From the NCBI GenBank assembly GCA_020853775.1, contig JADYYH010000107.1, positions 1 through 50,031 on the forward strand: 50,031 nt of DNA. Reading direction: 5' to 3'. The notes below the pieces were generated by a model. It was not told where the DNA came from and did no database searches. It saw nothing but the letters and a program-made list of their open reading frames with translations. Below are positions 8,429 through 16,140 of the stretch, one piece after another. Source of the stretch: Nitrospira sp. Lineage in GTDB: Bacteria > Nitrospirota > Nitrospiria > Nitrospirales > Nitrospiraceae. Position 1 is the stretch's first letter, and the number at the start of each line of letters is the position of its first letter. The translations under genes and the position numbers were made by a program.

Positions 8429-9550
8429 ATGGCCACCACCAACACATCACGAGAACGACGCACCAGCAAACGCCCCACAAAACGGCGATCACCGGGCGCC
8501 ACGCACGTCGTCATCATCGGCGCGGGCCGCGGGGGCACGGCCTTGATGGAAATTTTCGCCAACGACCCGCTGGTGCGCATCGTCGGCGTCGCCGATATCA
8601 GCCCTGAAGCGCCGGGTTTGGGACTCGCCAGACGCCTTCATATCCGCGTCACACGCAATTATCGGCAACTGCTCAAGATGGAGCCGGTCGATCTGGTGAT
8701 CGATGTGTCGGGCAACCCCGAGGTCGGCGAATACCTCCAGGACATACGCCGCATGGGCGTATCGGTGATCGGCGGCGCCAGCGCCAAGTTCATGTGGCAA
8801 CTCATCGAAGCCCGTATCCGCGCCACGGCCGAGATTGAAAAAGCCTTGAACAAATACCAGTCGTTGTACCGGCTCTACGTGAAGGAGACCGGCGCGGCCG
8901 TAACGGAAGAGCGCACCCGCATCGCCTGCGAGATTCACGACGGCCTGGTGCAGAGCCTCGCCGGCGTCAATTTCAAGCTGGAGCTTTCACAAGAGCTGCT
9001 GCGCAAAAATCCGCAAGCCAGCTTGGCCACCATCCGGGAGTCCAAAGCGCAACTGAAGCTCGCTATTCAAGAAGCGCGGCAGGTCATCTTCAATCTGCGT
9101 CCGCTCCACTACGATAAAATGGAGCTCATCCCGGCGCTCACCAACTATCTGAAGTCCTACGAAACGCAGTACCATATCAAGACCGCCTTTTCCGTGACCG
9201 GAGACGAGACGATCCTGTTCCCGCGCACGAAGATTTTTTTATTCCGGATCGTCCAAGAGGCCTTGAGCAACGTGCAGAAGCACGCCAAGGCCCGTCGGGT
9301 GTCGGTTCAACTCGACATTCGCCTCGACTTGTTACAAGTGACCATTTCCGATAACGGGATCGGGTTCAACATGGACGCCGTGCTCCGCGATCCTGAAAAA
9401 TGGGATCACTTCGGCATTCGTGGCATCCTGGAACGAGCACGACTGGTGGGCGGAGAAGCCACGATCGATTCGAAAAAGGGACGCGGCACGCGGATCGTGT
9501 TGCGCATCCCGTTAGCCGACAAGGAGACGATTCGTCATGGAAAAAATTAA
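8429..9550 (+). CDS. Sensor histidine kinase with N-terminal NAD(P)-type Rossmann domain
   Basis: From ATG 8429 the product has 373 residues; an open frame extends upstream into nrdR, and no clear ribosome site fixes the start. Residues 25-125 form a Rossmann fold (VVIIGAGRGGTALMEIF, VGVADIS, VDLVIDVSG) as in NAD(P)-dependent dehydrogenases. A short helix leads to a HisKA_3 dimerisation domain with phospho-acceptor His170 (RIACEIHDGLVQSL) and an HATPase_c domain (EALSNVQKHAKA, DNGIGF, GIRGILERARLVGG). There are no membrane segments, so it is a cytoplasmic sensor, perhaps of nicotinamide nucleotide or redox state. The response regulator overlaps its 3' end by 14 bp. Confidence 0.85.
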   Translation: MATTNTSRERRTSKRPTKRRSPGATHVVIIGAGRGGTALMEIFANDPLVRIVGVADISPEAPGLGLARRLHIRVTRNYRQLLKMEPVDLVIDVSGNPEVGEYLQDIRRMGVSVIGGASAKFMWQLIEARIRATAEIEKALNKYQSLYRLYVKETGAAVTEERTRIACEIHDGLVQSLAGVNFKLELSQELLRKNPQASLATIRESKAQLKLAIQEARQVIFNLRPLHYDKMELIPALTNYLKSYETQYHIKTAFSVTGDETILFPRTKIFLFRIVQEALSNVQKHAKARRVSVQLDIRLDLLQVTISDNGIGFNMDAVLRDPEKWDHFGIRGILERARLVGGEATIDSKKGRGTRIVLRIPLADKETIRHGKN

Positions 9551-10208
9551 GGTCCTGATCGCTGATGACCACCGCGTAGTTCGTGAAGGCCTGGCAGCCA
9601 TCCTGAAGACCAAGGAAGACATCAACGTCGTCGGCGAAGCCCAGGACGGTGTCGAAGCCGTGGAAAAAACCAAGACTCTGATGCCGGATGTGATCCTCAT
9701 GGATGTCAGCATGCCGCGTATGGGCGGCATTGAAGCCACGCGGCAAATCAAACGCGAATTCCCGCATATGGGAATCGTCGCGCTGACCATGTATGAAGAG
9801 CAGCAATATATCTTCGATCTCGTACGGGCCGGGGCGACGGGCTATTTGCTCAAAGACTCCGAATCGTCCCAAATTGTGGCGGCAATCCGGGCCATTTACC
9901 GCGGGGAATCGCTCATCCATCCTTCGGTCGCCAGCAAGATCCTGGCCGAGTTCTCACTCATGTCTCAGAAAAAAGGCAAAAAGCCGGCGTGGGTGGAACA
10001 TGACCTCACCGAACGAGAAATCACCGTCCTGCGTTTGGTTGCAGACGGCAAAACGAATAAGGAAATTGCCAACAGCCTCGACCTCAGTGAAAAGACGGTC
10101 AAGAACCACGTCCGCAACATCTTTCATAAACTTCAGGTGTATGACCGCACACAAGCCGCGATTTTGGCGATTCGAAAGGGCCTCATTGAATTAGAGCCCA
10201 GACCATGA
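9537..10208 (+). CDS. NarL/LuxR-family response regulator
   Basis: The receiver domain (residues 1-120) has the acidic pair in VLIADDHRVVREG, phospho-acceptor Asp56 (PDVILMDVSMPRMGG) and the conserved Lys in YLLKD. A C-terminal LuxR helix-turn-helix (LTEREITVLRLVADGKTNKEIA, about 152-215) binds DNA. It overlaps the kinase gene by 14 bp, so the two are translationally coupled and form a cognate pair. Target genes are not visible here; lpxC lies next on the same strand but has its own promoter. Confidence 0.93.
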   Translation: MEKIKVLIADDHRVVREGLAAILKTKEDINVVGEAQDGVEAVEKTKTLMPDVILMDVSMPRMGGIEATRQIKREFPHMGIVALTMYEEQQYIFDLVRAGATGYLLKDSESSQIVAAIRAIYRGESLIHPSVASKILAEFSLMSQKKGKKPAWVEHDLTEREITVLRLVADGKTNKEIANSLDLSEKTVKNHVRNIFHKLQVYDRTQAAILAIRKGLIELEPRP

Positions 10209-10446
10209 CGGGAGGCGCCAGGTATCCCAAACAATCAGGCACCCTCCGTGAAGAGCGCACCGGCCTCTCGGGCTTTGTCGGCCACATCCCTTCCAGGACA
10301 CAGCTGATAACTCGTTGAAAACGTGTTGCTTTCGTAGTTTCTTCGTTTTGGAAAAAGATACAATTGTGTTTTTTTAGCAACAATGCCTATTCTCCAATTT
10401 CATTCCATATTGTTTACACATCAATGACTTATATATTTTCACCATA

Positions 10447-10463
10447 TTGGCACAAGCATTGCT
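10447..10463 (+). promoter_or_regulatory. Sigma-54 (-24/-12) promoter of lpxC
   Basis: TTGGCACAAGCATTGCT matches the RpoN consensus TGGCAC-N5-TTGC. The GG and GC dinucleotides are exactly 10 bp apart. Transcription would begin near 10474, leaving a short leader with the AAGGAGG ribosome site just before the lpxC GTG. The 200 bp upstream are AT-rich and could hold activator sites. Confidence 0.7.
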
Positions 10464-10496
10464 AGGAGTAGTGCTGGATTTTACGAAGGAGGCACC

Positions 10497-11423
10497 GTGC
10501 GGTTTCAGCAAACGATCGGCTCACCCGTTTCATGTTCAGGCGTCGGGCTCCATTCAGGCCAGCCGGTCACACTGACACTTCGCCCGGCTCCTCCAAACAC
10601 CGGTATTGCGTTCATTTATCGGCATGGATCGGAAGAAACGCTCATCCCTGCTTCGATCTCGAATAAAGTCCCGACGGAACTCTGCACAGCCATCAACGTC
10701 AACGGACACCAGGTCAAAACGATCGAACACCTCCTTGCCGCTTTGGTGGGGATGGAAGTCGACAATGTCTACGCAGAAGTGAATGCGGGGGAAGTACCCG
10801 TACTGGACGGAAGTTCAAGCCCGTTTGTTCGCTTGATCCGCGCGGCTGGGGTCATCCCGCAAACCAGGCGGCAATCGTATGTCAAGATCATGCAGCCCAT
10901 CGAAGTGGTGGACGGATCGAAACGGGTGAGAATCGAACCTTCGTCAACGCCGAAGATCACCTACTCCATCCATTACGATCACCCCCTGATCCAAACGCAG
11001 TCTTACACGCACACCTGCTCCGCCCAAGCGTTTGAACAGGACATCGCGCAAGCACGCACATTCGGCTTTCTCCACGAAGTCGAAGCGCTGTGGTCCAGAG
11101 GACTCGGAAAAGGCGGGACGCTGGATAACACTATCGTGCTGTCCAAAGAAGGCGTCGTGAATGAATCCGGCTTACGCTTCTCGAACGAATTTGTCCGGCA
11201 CAAGGTACTGGACCTCATCGGTGACATCGCGCTGCTCGGCTTTCCGTTTATCGGGCACATTGTAGCCGAACGGTCAGGTCACGCCATGCACACGAAGCTC
11301 GTCGAACAAATCCTCCTTCAGCGCGATAAATGGGCCCTGATCACCGGGGAACACGCGGTTGCCGCATCAGAATCGCGCGCCTCCCTCGGACTACTTCGCC
11401 CCACGCCTTCTCTCGCAATCTAA
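10497..11423 (+). CDS. lpxC: UDP-3-O-acyl-N-acetylglucosamine deacetylase
   Basis: The GTG start is fixed by AAGGAGG six bases upstream. The 308-residue enzyme has the LpxC marks: SCSGVGLHSG near the N-terminus, zinc ligand His78 in KTIEHLLAAL, zinc ligands His235 and Asp239 in HKVLDLIGD, and GHxM-type SGHAMHTKL. It catalyses the committed step of lipid A synthesis in the cytoplasm, which shows a Gram-negative envelope. It stands alone rather than in the usual cell-division cluster, behind a sigma-54 promoter. Confidence 0.97.
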   Translation: MRFQQTIGSPVSCSGVGLHSGQPVTLTLRPAPPNTGIAFIYRHGSEETLIPASISNKVPTELCTAINVNGHQVKTIEHLLAALVGMEVDNVYAEVNAGEVPVLDGSSSPFVRLIRAAGVIPQTRRQSYVKIMQPIEVVDGSKRVRIEPSSTPKITYSIHYDHPLIQTQSYTHTCSAQAFEQDIAQARTFGFLHEVEALWSRGLGKGGTLDNTIVLSKEGVVNESGLRFSNEFVRHKVLDLIGDIALLGFPFIGHIVAERSGHAMHTKLVEQILLQRDKWALITGEHAVAASESRASLGLLRPTPSLAI

Positions 11424-11497
11424 CTCTATCTAGCACCTATCCGCACAACGCTTGCGATTCACCAGCTATCGCCCGTGATCGCGGCCTGTTCGGGCAT

Positions 11498-11536
11498 AAA
11501 AAAAACGCCGGGGGCAAGTGGCCTTACCCCCGGCGT
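11498..11536 (-). terminator. Rho-independent terminator
   Basis: A perfect 10-bp stem (ACGCCGGGGG with CCCCCGGCGT, loop 12) is followed on the minus strand by eight T. It lies 18 bp after the stop of the Lys/Ala micro-ORF. On the plus strand the same stem has no T tract but may also slow lpxC transcripts arriving from the other side. Confidence 0.85.
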
Positions 11537-11553
11537 GCAAATCCTGGCAGGAC

Positions 11554-11610
11554 TTACTTCTTCTTCGCTGCCTTCTTCGCTGGTTTCTTCGCTGCCTTCT
11601 TCGTTGCCAA
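11554..11610 (-). CDS. 18-residue Lys/Ala-rich histone H1-like micro-protein
   Basis: A TTG codon at 11610 is preceded by an almost full anti-Shine-Dalgarno complement (GGGAGGTGA) at normal spacing. It opens an 18-codon frame, MATKKAAKKPAKKAAKKK, ending in TAA. The repeats resemble the KAAKK tails of bacterial histone H1-like and AlgP/HupB-type proteins, which bind DNA or RNA by charge. The frame lies 52 bp after the HARE-HTH gene and is followed at once by a strong terminator, so it appears to be the last gene of that unit. It is too short for most gene finders. Expression is unproven. Confidence 0.6.
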   Translation of the reverse strand: MATKKAAKKPAKKAAKKK

Positions 11611-11662
11611 GACTCTCACCTCCCTTCACACATTAAAGTTGATATGAACTTCCTCGGCCCAC

Positions 11663-12175
11663 TTACACTACCGCGGTCAATTCCTGCTGTGTCGTGACTG
11701 CAAACGTATTGGGTCCGACTTTTTGGAAACGCTTATCGCGCTTCAATGACGTCGCCACGGAGGTCAGCGGCGTCTTCCCCTTGATCTGCAATCCTCCCTC
11801 GAGCAAACGCTGCAACAATTCTTTCGCATGCATCGGCCGGCTGGCTTCCTTGAGAATCTGGTAGGCGGCTTCAGGCACGCTCTTGCCCACATACTTACTT
11901 TTTCCAAGCAAAATCTCGCGCGACTGGTCCGTGACATCCGTCACCGGAAGCGGGCGAACACCTTTTTCGTCGGTGATAATCTGACTGGAGAGGCTGGCCA
12001 GCTTGGCCTTATCTGCTTCCACACGATAGAGCGTTTCAGCAAGTTCCAGATACTTCTTGATCATTGCGATTTCATCGTCGAGCCGACGTCGCTTCTTCTC
12101 AAGTTCCTGGTAGCGATTCCGGTAGGCGCTGATCCGTTGCTCCAGCCCTACCAGGATGTCGGTCAATTCTTCCAC
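11663..12175 (-). CDS. HARE-HTH domain protein with N-terminal coiled coil
   Basis: An open frame reaches 12286, but a consensus promoter (12204-12232) lies inside that extension, so the real start is the GTG at 12175, with GAGGA 7 bases before it. The 170-residue product has a charged coiled coil (residues 5-60, EQRISAYRNRYQELEKKRRRLDDE) and a C-terminal HARE-HTH/winged-helix (about 105-165: SVPEAAYQILKEASRPMHAKELL, then LTSVATSLKRDKRFQKVGPNTFAV). HARE-HTH domains occur in RNA polymerase delta, restriction enzymes and eukaryotic chromatin factors and are thought to bind DNA. The neighbouring H1-like peptide fits a nucleoid or transcription role. Confidence 0.75.
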   Translation of the reverse strand: MEELTDILVGLEQRISAYRNRYQELEKKRRRLDDEIAMIKKYLELAETLYRVEADKAKLASLSSQIITDEKGVRPLPVTDVTDQSREILLGKSKYVGKSVPEAAYQILKEASRPMHAKELLQRLLEGGLQIKGKTPLTSVATSLKRDKRFQKVGPNTFAVTTQQELTAVV

Positions 12176-12190
12176 AAGCAAGTCCTCAAT

Positions 12191-12215
12191 AAAGCATACT
12201 TGCTTTATAGCAAGT
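12191..12215. promoter_or_regulatory. Overlapping palindromes on the HARE-HTH promoter
   Basis: ACTTGCTTTATAGCAAGT (12198-12215) has perfect 7-bp arms around the -10 box. AAAGCATACTTGCTTT (12191-12206) has 6-bp arms over the transcription start. A repressor bound here would block the promoter; autoregulation by the HARE-HTH protein is one possibility. Confidence 0.55.
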
Positions 12216-12232
12216 GATTTAAAATCTGTCAA
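12204..12232 (-). promoter_or_regulatory. Consensus sigma-70 promoter of the HARE-HTH gene
   Basis: The minus strand reads TTGACA (12232-12227), a 17-bp spacer and TATAAA (12209-12204). Transcription would start near 12197, about 22 bases before the GTG at 12175, which rules out the upstream ATG at 12286. Confidence 0.8.
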
Positions 12233-12303
12233 GTGACTGAAAATAACTATTTGATCGTACTCCGCGCACATACAAGCAGAGTACACTCAATGCCTATCCA
12301 AGC

Positions 12304-12322
12304 CTTGTTCTGCAAGAACAAG
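12304..12322. promoter_or_regulatory. Perfect palindrome between HARE-HTH and IMPase genes
   Basis: CTTGTTCTGCAAGAACAAG has 8-bp perfect arms and a 3-bp centre, followed by an AT-rich run. It lies between the divergent HARE promoter and the suhB-like gene. It could be an operator; a hairpin terminator is less likely because no transcribed gene ends here. Confidence 0.4.
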
Positions 12323-12424
12323 CTTTTATTAAATTCAATATTTTCAGCAATTTAAGTTGCACTCTCGAAATGGGGAAGGGTTTTTTGCCTCACTTTCCAT
12401 TACTCATGCTAGGATACAGCGTCT

Positions 12425-13246
12425 ATGCATACGTCGCATGCACTCTCATCAGAAGAATTGGACCGCTATTTGGCCACGGCCATTCAGGCGGCGGAAGCAG
12501 CGGGCCAAGTCCTCCTTGAGCACGCCCGAACAGGCTTCCGGATCGATCACAAGGCCGCCATCAATCTCGTAACGGATGCGGATCGGCAGGCCGAGGAATG
12601 TATCGTGCGCACCATTCTTTCGGCCCATCCCACGCACCGGATTTTAGCCGAGGAGCGCGGGCGGGACGGGGCCACGGAGTCGCCGTACCAATGGATCATC
12701 GATCCACTCGACGGCACGACCAACTTCGCGCACGGCTTCCCTTTTTATTCGGTCTCGATCGGGTTGGAATATCATGGCGACTGCATCGTGGGCGTCGTCC
12801 TGGACCCGACTCGGCAGGAACTGTTCACGGCTGCAGCCGGCCAAGGGGCCTACCTCAATGGTGAACGCCTCCACGTGTCGACCAATGCGTCCCTCGATAG
12901 GTCCCTGCTCGTGACCGGATTTGCATATGACATTCGCGAGACGACGAACAACAATCTGGACCATTTTTCCCGGATCTCACTGCGTGCTCAAGGCGTGCGA
13001 CGCACCGGCTCAGCCGCACTGGATCTCAGTTATGTGGCATCGGGACGGTTTGACGGGTATTGGGAAGTGAAACTCAGCCCCTGGGATATGGCGGCGGGAA
13101 TCGTCATCGTGCGTGAAGCGGGCGGTCTGGTAAGCGGCTTTCAGAAAAACACATTTTCGCTGTACGGACAGGAACTCGTGGCCACGAATGGCCGCATTCA
13201 CCATCAGCTGCTCGACGTGATCCACCAACGCTCCGATAAGCCCTGA
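12425..13246 (+). CDS. suhB: Inositol monophosphatase family protein
   Basis: The 273-residue protein has the family's metal-binding motifs: EE in ILAEERG (residues 76-77), WIIDPLDGTTNFAHG with Asp93 and Asp96, and the C-terminal SPWDMAAGIVIVREAGG. These phosphatases remove phosphate from inositol-1-phosphate or related compounds with Mg2+; the SuhB branch can also act in rRNA transcription. AGGA precedes the ATG by about nine bases. The symbol is by family and the substrate is not determined. Confidence 0.88.
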   Translation: MHTSHALSSEELDRYLATAIQAAEAAGQVLLEHARTGFRIDHKAAINLVTDADRQAEECIVRTILSAHPTHRILAEERGRDGATESPYQWIIDPLDGTTNFAHGFPFYSVSIGLEYHGDCIVGVVLDPTRQELFTAAAGQGAYLNGERLHVSTNASLDRSLLVTGFAYDIRETTNNNLDHFSRISLRAQGVRRTGSAALDLSYVASGRFDGYWEVKLSPWDMAAGIVIVREAGGLVSGFQKNTFSLYGQELVATNGRIHHQLLDVIHQRSDKP

Positions 13247-13373
13247 CCGCTTCAGTTCTGGTATCGACCCGGCCATTGCGGCCAGCCTTCTCGTCACTCC
13301 TCCCATGTACAGTGCGATATTTGATGCGGTATCATGCCCTTCCCCTATGTACGGTCAAAGGAGTGCACCCAGT

Positions 13374-13643
13374 ATGGCAAGCCAAGTTCCTCCGCAGAAA
13401 CCAGCCGCCCCTTCCGCCAACACCCAGGACGTGTGGGATGTCGAGCTCCTGCATGTGCATGTCTCACGCAAGGGACAACTCGTCAACGCTGAATGGGCGC
13501 TGCATCCTCAGATCAAAGCGGATTTGAGTGCGGATGAGTGGAAAGAACTCGGCGAGTTGATGAACAAGGTGACCACCATCGTGGGACACCGTTTTTCCCA
13601 GGCCCTCAATGAGGCCGAACCGACACCGCCCGGAAACGCATAA
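13374..13643 (+). CDS. Hypothetical protein, 89 aa
   Basis: The start at 13374 (MASQVPPQ) is chosen for the AAAGGAG site nine bases before it, although the frame opens at 13305. A Pro/Ala-rich N-terminus is followed by a compact region (VWDVELLHVHVSRKGQLVNAEWALHPQIK) and a helix (SADEWKELGELMNKVTTIVG). It has no signal or membrane segment and the family is unknown. It precedes the AhpD-like gene by 87 bp on the same strand. Confidence 0.6.
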   Translation: MASQVPPQKPAAPSANTQDVWDVELLHVHVSRKGQLVNAEWALHPQIKADLSADEWKELGELMNKVTTIVGHRFSQALNEAEPTPPGNA

Positions 13644-13730
13644 CCGCTTCTCGCCAGCACAGACCGCTTGCACACATGCCCGCCGGCGTACGCGCGAGCA
13701 CAATCAGCCCCCTAACCAGCGAGGTGATCC

Positions 13731-14063
13731 GTGGACTGCTATTACCATTCGAAGGATCTCGGCAAATTCGGAGAGATGGGCAAGGGCAATCCTGCCTTGT
13801 GGGACAAGTTCATGAGTTATTACAGCGCCGTGTTTGCGGATGGAGCACTCACGGAACGGGAGAAGGCCCTGATTGCACTGGGAGTGGCCCAGGCGGTGCA
13901 GTGTCCTTACTGCATCGATGCCTATACTCAGGCCTGCCTGGAAAAAGGATCGAACATCGAAGAGATGACGGAAGCCGTCCACGTGGCCTGCGCCATCCGC
14001 GGCGGTGCCTCGCTGGTACATGGTGTCCAGATGCGGAACGTGGCGGAGAAACTGTCGATGTGA
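13731..14063 (+). CDS. AhpD-like carboxymuconolactone decarboxylase family protein
   Basis: The GTG start has GAGGTGA upstream. The 110-residue protein carries the AhpD-type redox motif CPYCIDAY (CxxC) after an ALTEREKALIALGVAQAVQ helix, and ends with IRGGASLVHGVQMRN. This pattern is close to the peroxidase-like proteins found beside arsenosugar-type radical SAM genes, as I recall them. It probably acts as a small thiol peroxidase or reductase. A radical SAM gene lies next door but is convergent. Confidence 0.8.
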   Translation: MDCYYHSKDLGKFGEMGKGNPALWDKFMSYYSAVFADGALTEREKALIALGVAQAVQCPYCIDAYTQACLEKGSNIEEMTEAVHVACAIRGGASLVHGVQMRNVAEKLSM

Positions 14064-14238
14064 TCGTTCGGCCGCGACTCGGCTCCAGCTGAAGCATGGC
14101 AGCCGATCAGACCAGCAGAATAATCAAAGAGGCCGCCAGAGGAGGCCGCGGTAAACGCAGGATCGGGTCGTACGGGATCTGTAGGTTGATCTCTACGCGA
14201 AGCGAGAAGAGAGCTCGCGGCCTGTGTCATGATCCCGC

Positions 14239-16101
14239 TCAGTGGTAGGGGTGTTCGGGGATGGCCAGCGTGAAGTACTTGCCGCGCTCTTCATACAGAA
14301 TGCGACGACTCGTCAAGATGCTCAGCGCTTCAGATAGGTCGTCTTCCGAGCAGGCCATCCCAGGTTTCGCCTCGCTCAGCGCCGCGCGAATTTGATCCCG
14401 GCTCTTCGCAGCCTCATTACACGCTTCGATAATGCCCGCCGCAGGCCAGTCATACCGTCGTCTCGTCGGCATCTCCGGATCACGCCCGTCATAAATGGTC
14501 ACGTAATCCATGGCCTTCGAGTAGTACAAGAACGGCCTGTCGTTGCTGCGCGCCCGCCGCTGCCATTCCTCCACCAAGCCGATCAATTCCTGATAGACCT
14601 GCGGATCCACCGGCCAGTCGTCGAGTTCGTATTCGAAATCGTAGGCGATCTTCCCCAGATCGACGCACGCCGCATCATACACATATTCATAGGCTGTCCC
14701 AGGACCAGTGATACGCACGCCGTACTCATGCGGTCGCGTAAAGTAGGGACTGAACCGCTGCAACCAGAACTTCCCGGTCGCCTCCGGCGCTTGCAAATGA
14801 AAGAGGGACGGCAGGAGATCGATCTGCCGGCGATAGTCTTCGTTCGTTTCACCGGGAAACCCCAGCAGAATGTTCCAGGAGATCGCCACGCGGTAATAAC
14901 AACTCCACTTGAGGCAGATGATGTTCTGCATGGGCGTGACGCCCTTGTCCATCGCTTTCAGCTGCGAGAGACTGAGGCTTTCCAGTCCTGGCTGCATGCA
15001 CTTCACGCCCCCCACGGCCAGGGTACGGATCTGACTCTTCTGCAAATTGCTCTTGGTCTCGATGAACACATCCAGGTCGCAATGCTCGGCAGCGAACCGT
15101 CCGAACAGGTTGTCGACATATTTCATGTCGATGATGTTATCCACGAGGCGAAAGCGGGTCGTATCGTAGCGGCTCGACAAATACGCCATCTCTTGCGCGA
15201 CCTGCTCCGGTGATTTCGCCCGAAACTTCATGCTTTGCGCATTCAGCCCGCAAAACGTGCAATGGTGTTTCTCGCCCCACCAGCAACCGCGAGAGCCTTC
15301 ATAAAGGAGAATACGATCCAGGCCGCGAGAGGCTTCAGTGCCAAGTTCCGCCAGCAGGTGATAGTAGTCGTCGTAGTCGGGTGGTCCGGTCTGGGCAAAG
15401 TCGGTGAACAGGGCCGTATTCGGCTCAAGCCTGGCCTCGCCATGTTCTCGATAGATGACACCTTTCGGGCAAGGCCCGCTCGAGCCATGCAATACGTAAT
15501 CGACCAGGGCCGGGAACGTGACCTCTCCCTCGCCGACGACCACATAGTCAATGAACGGAAACGCTCGAAAATATTCCAGCCCCATCTCGCCATCAAAGTT
15601 GGCGCCACCGAACACGATCTTTACGTCCGGATACAGATCCTTGATCAGCTTGGCCATCGTCAGGCTGGCGACATTTTGATCAAAGGTAGACGTAAACCCG
15701 ACGAGCGTGTATTGGCCCCAATCGATCCCGGTCATCGCGGCGGTCAGGAATTGCGGCGCCGTGCGCGTCGCCATGTCTTCAAAAAACGATACCGGTTGAC
15801 CGCTTTCCCGGGCAATCTGCTCGAACACCGGCTTAAACACGCGCGGATACTCCGCCCGCTTGGGATTGCCACGAAACAGCAGGTAGGAGAAGAGCCATTC
15901 GCCGAACAACGCCCGTTTTTCACAAATCGATTCGTAGAGAGGGATCCCGATCTTGTGGGCGAACTGCACATTCAAATGATGACAATCGACGGCGACGCCC
16001 TTGGCTTTTAAGAGCGCAGACAGCGTCCCCAGTTGAATGGACGGGTATTTCGAAAAACTGAAGGGCATGTTGACGAGCGCCACCCGGACCTTGTCACTCA
16101 T
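14239..16101 (-). CDS. RiPP-maturation-type B12-binding radical SAM protein (C-methyltransferase family 1-like)
   Basis: The 620-residue protein opens with a B12-binding-like region (MPFSFSKYPSIQLGTLSALLKAKG through VVVGEGEVTFPALVDY). A radical SAM domain follows, whose cluster ligands are in GSRGCWWGEKHHCTFCGLN, a C-x7-C-x2-C spacing typical of RiPP C-methyltransferases rather than the common C-x3-C-x2-C. LLGFPGETNEDY is the later SAM-domain turn. GAGGTG precedes the ATG. It follows a pterin dehydratase gene by 39 bp. No clear precursor peptide gene was identified, so the substrate is open. Confidence 0.8.
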   Translation of the reverse strand: MSDKVRVALVNMPFSFSKYPSIQLGTLSALLKAKGVAVDCHHLNVQFAHKIGIPLYESICEKRALFGEWLFSYLLFRGNPKRAEYPRVFKPVFEQIARESGQPVSFFEDMATRTAPQFLTAAMTGIDWGQYTLVGFTSTFDQNVASLTMAKLIKDLYPDVKIVFGGANFDGEMGLEYFRAFPFIDYVVVGEGEVTFPALVDYVLHGSSGPCPKGVIYREHGEARLEPNTALFTDFAQTGPPDYDDYYHLLAELGTEASRGLDRILLYEGSRGCWWGEKHHCTFCGLNAQSMKFRAKSPEQVAQEMAYLSSRYDTTRFRLVDNIIDMKYVDNLFGRFAAEHCDLDVFIETKSNLQKSQIRTLAVGGVKCMQPGLESLSLSQLKAMDKGVTPMQNIICLKWSCYYRVAISWNILLGFPGETNEDYRRQIDLLPSLFHLQAPEATGKFWLQRFSPYFTRPHEYGVRITGPGTAYEYVYDAACVDLGKIAYDFEYELDDWPVDPQVYQELIGLVEEWQRRARSNDRPFLYYSKAMDYVTIYDGRDPEMPTRRRYDWPAAGIIEACNEAAKSRDQIRAALSEAKPGMACSEDDLSEALSILTSRRILYEERGKYFTLAIPEHPYH

Positions 16102-16140
16102 GAGCCACCTCGACGATCTTCGCGTCGTGCCTCACCATGA

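Noticed and set aside
11330-11647. Plus-strand frame rich in Phe/Ala after lpxC
   Set aside because: It is the antisense of the Lys/Ala micro-ORF and the terminator; no ribosome site is present.
13928-14238. Frame downstream of the radical SAM gene as a RiPP precursor
   Set aside because: It lacks a recognisable leader and mostly overlaps the AhpD-like gene antisense; kept only as a candidate to test.
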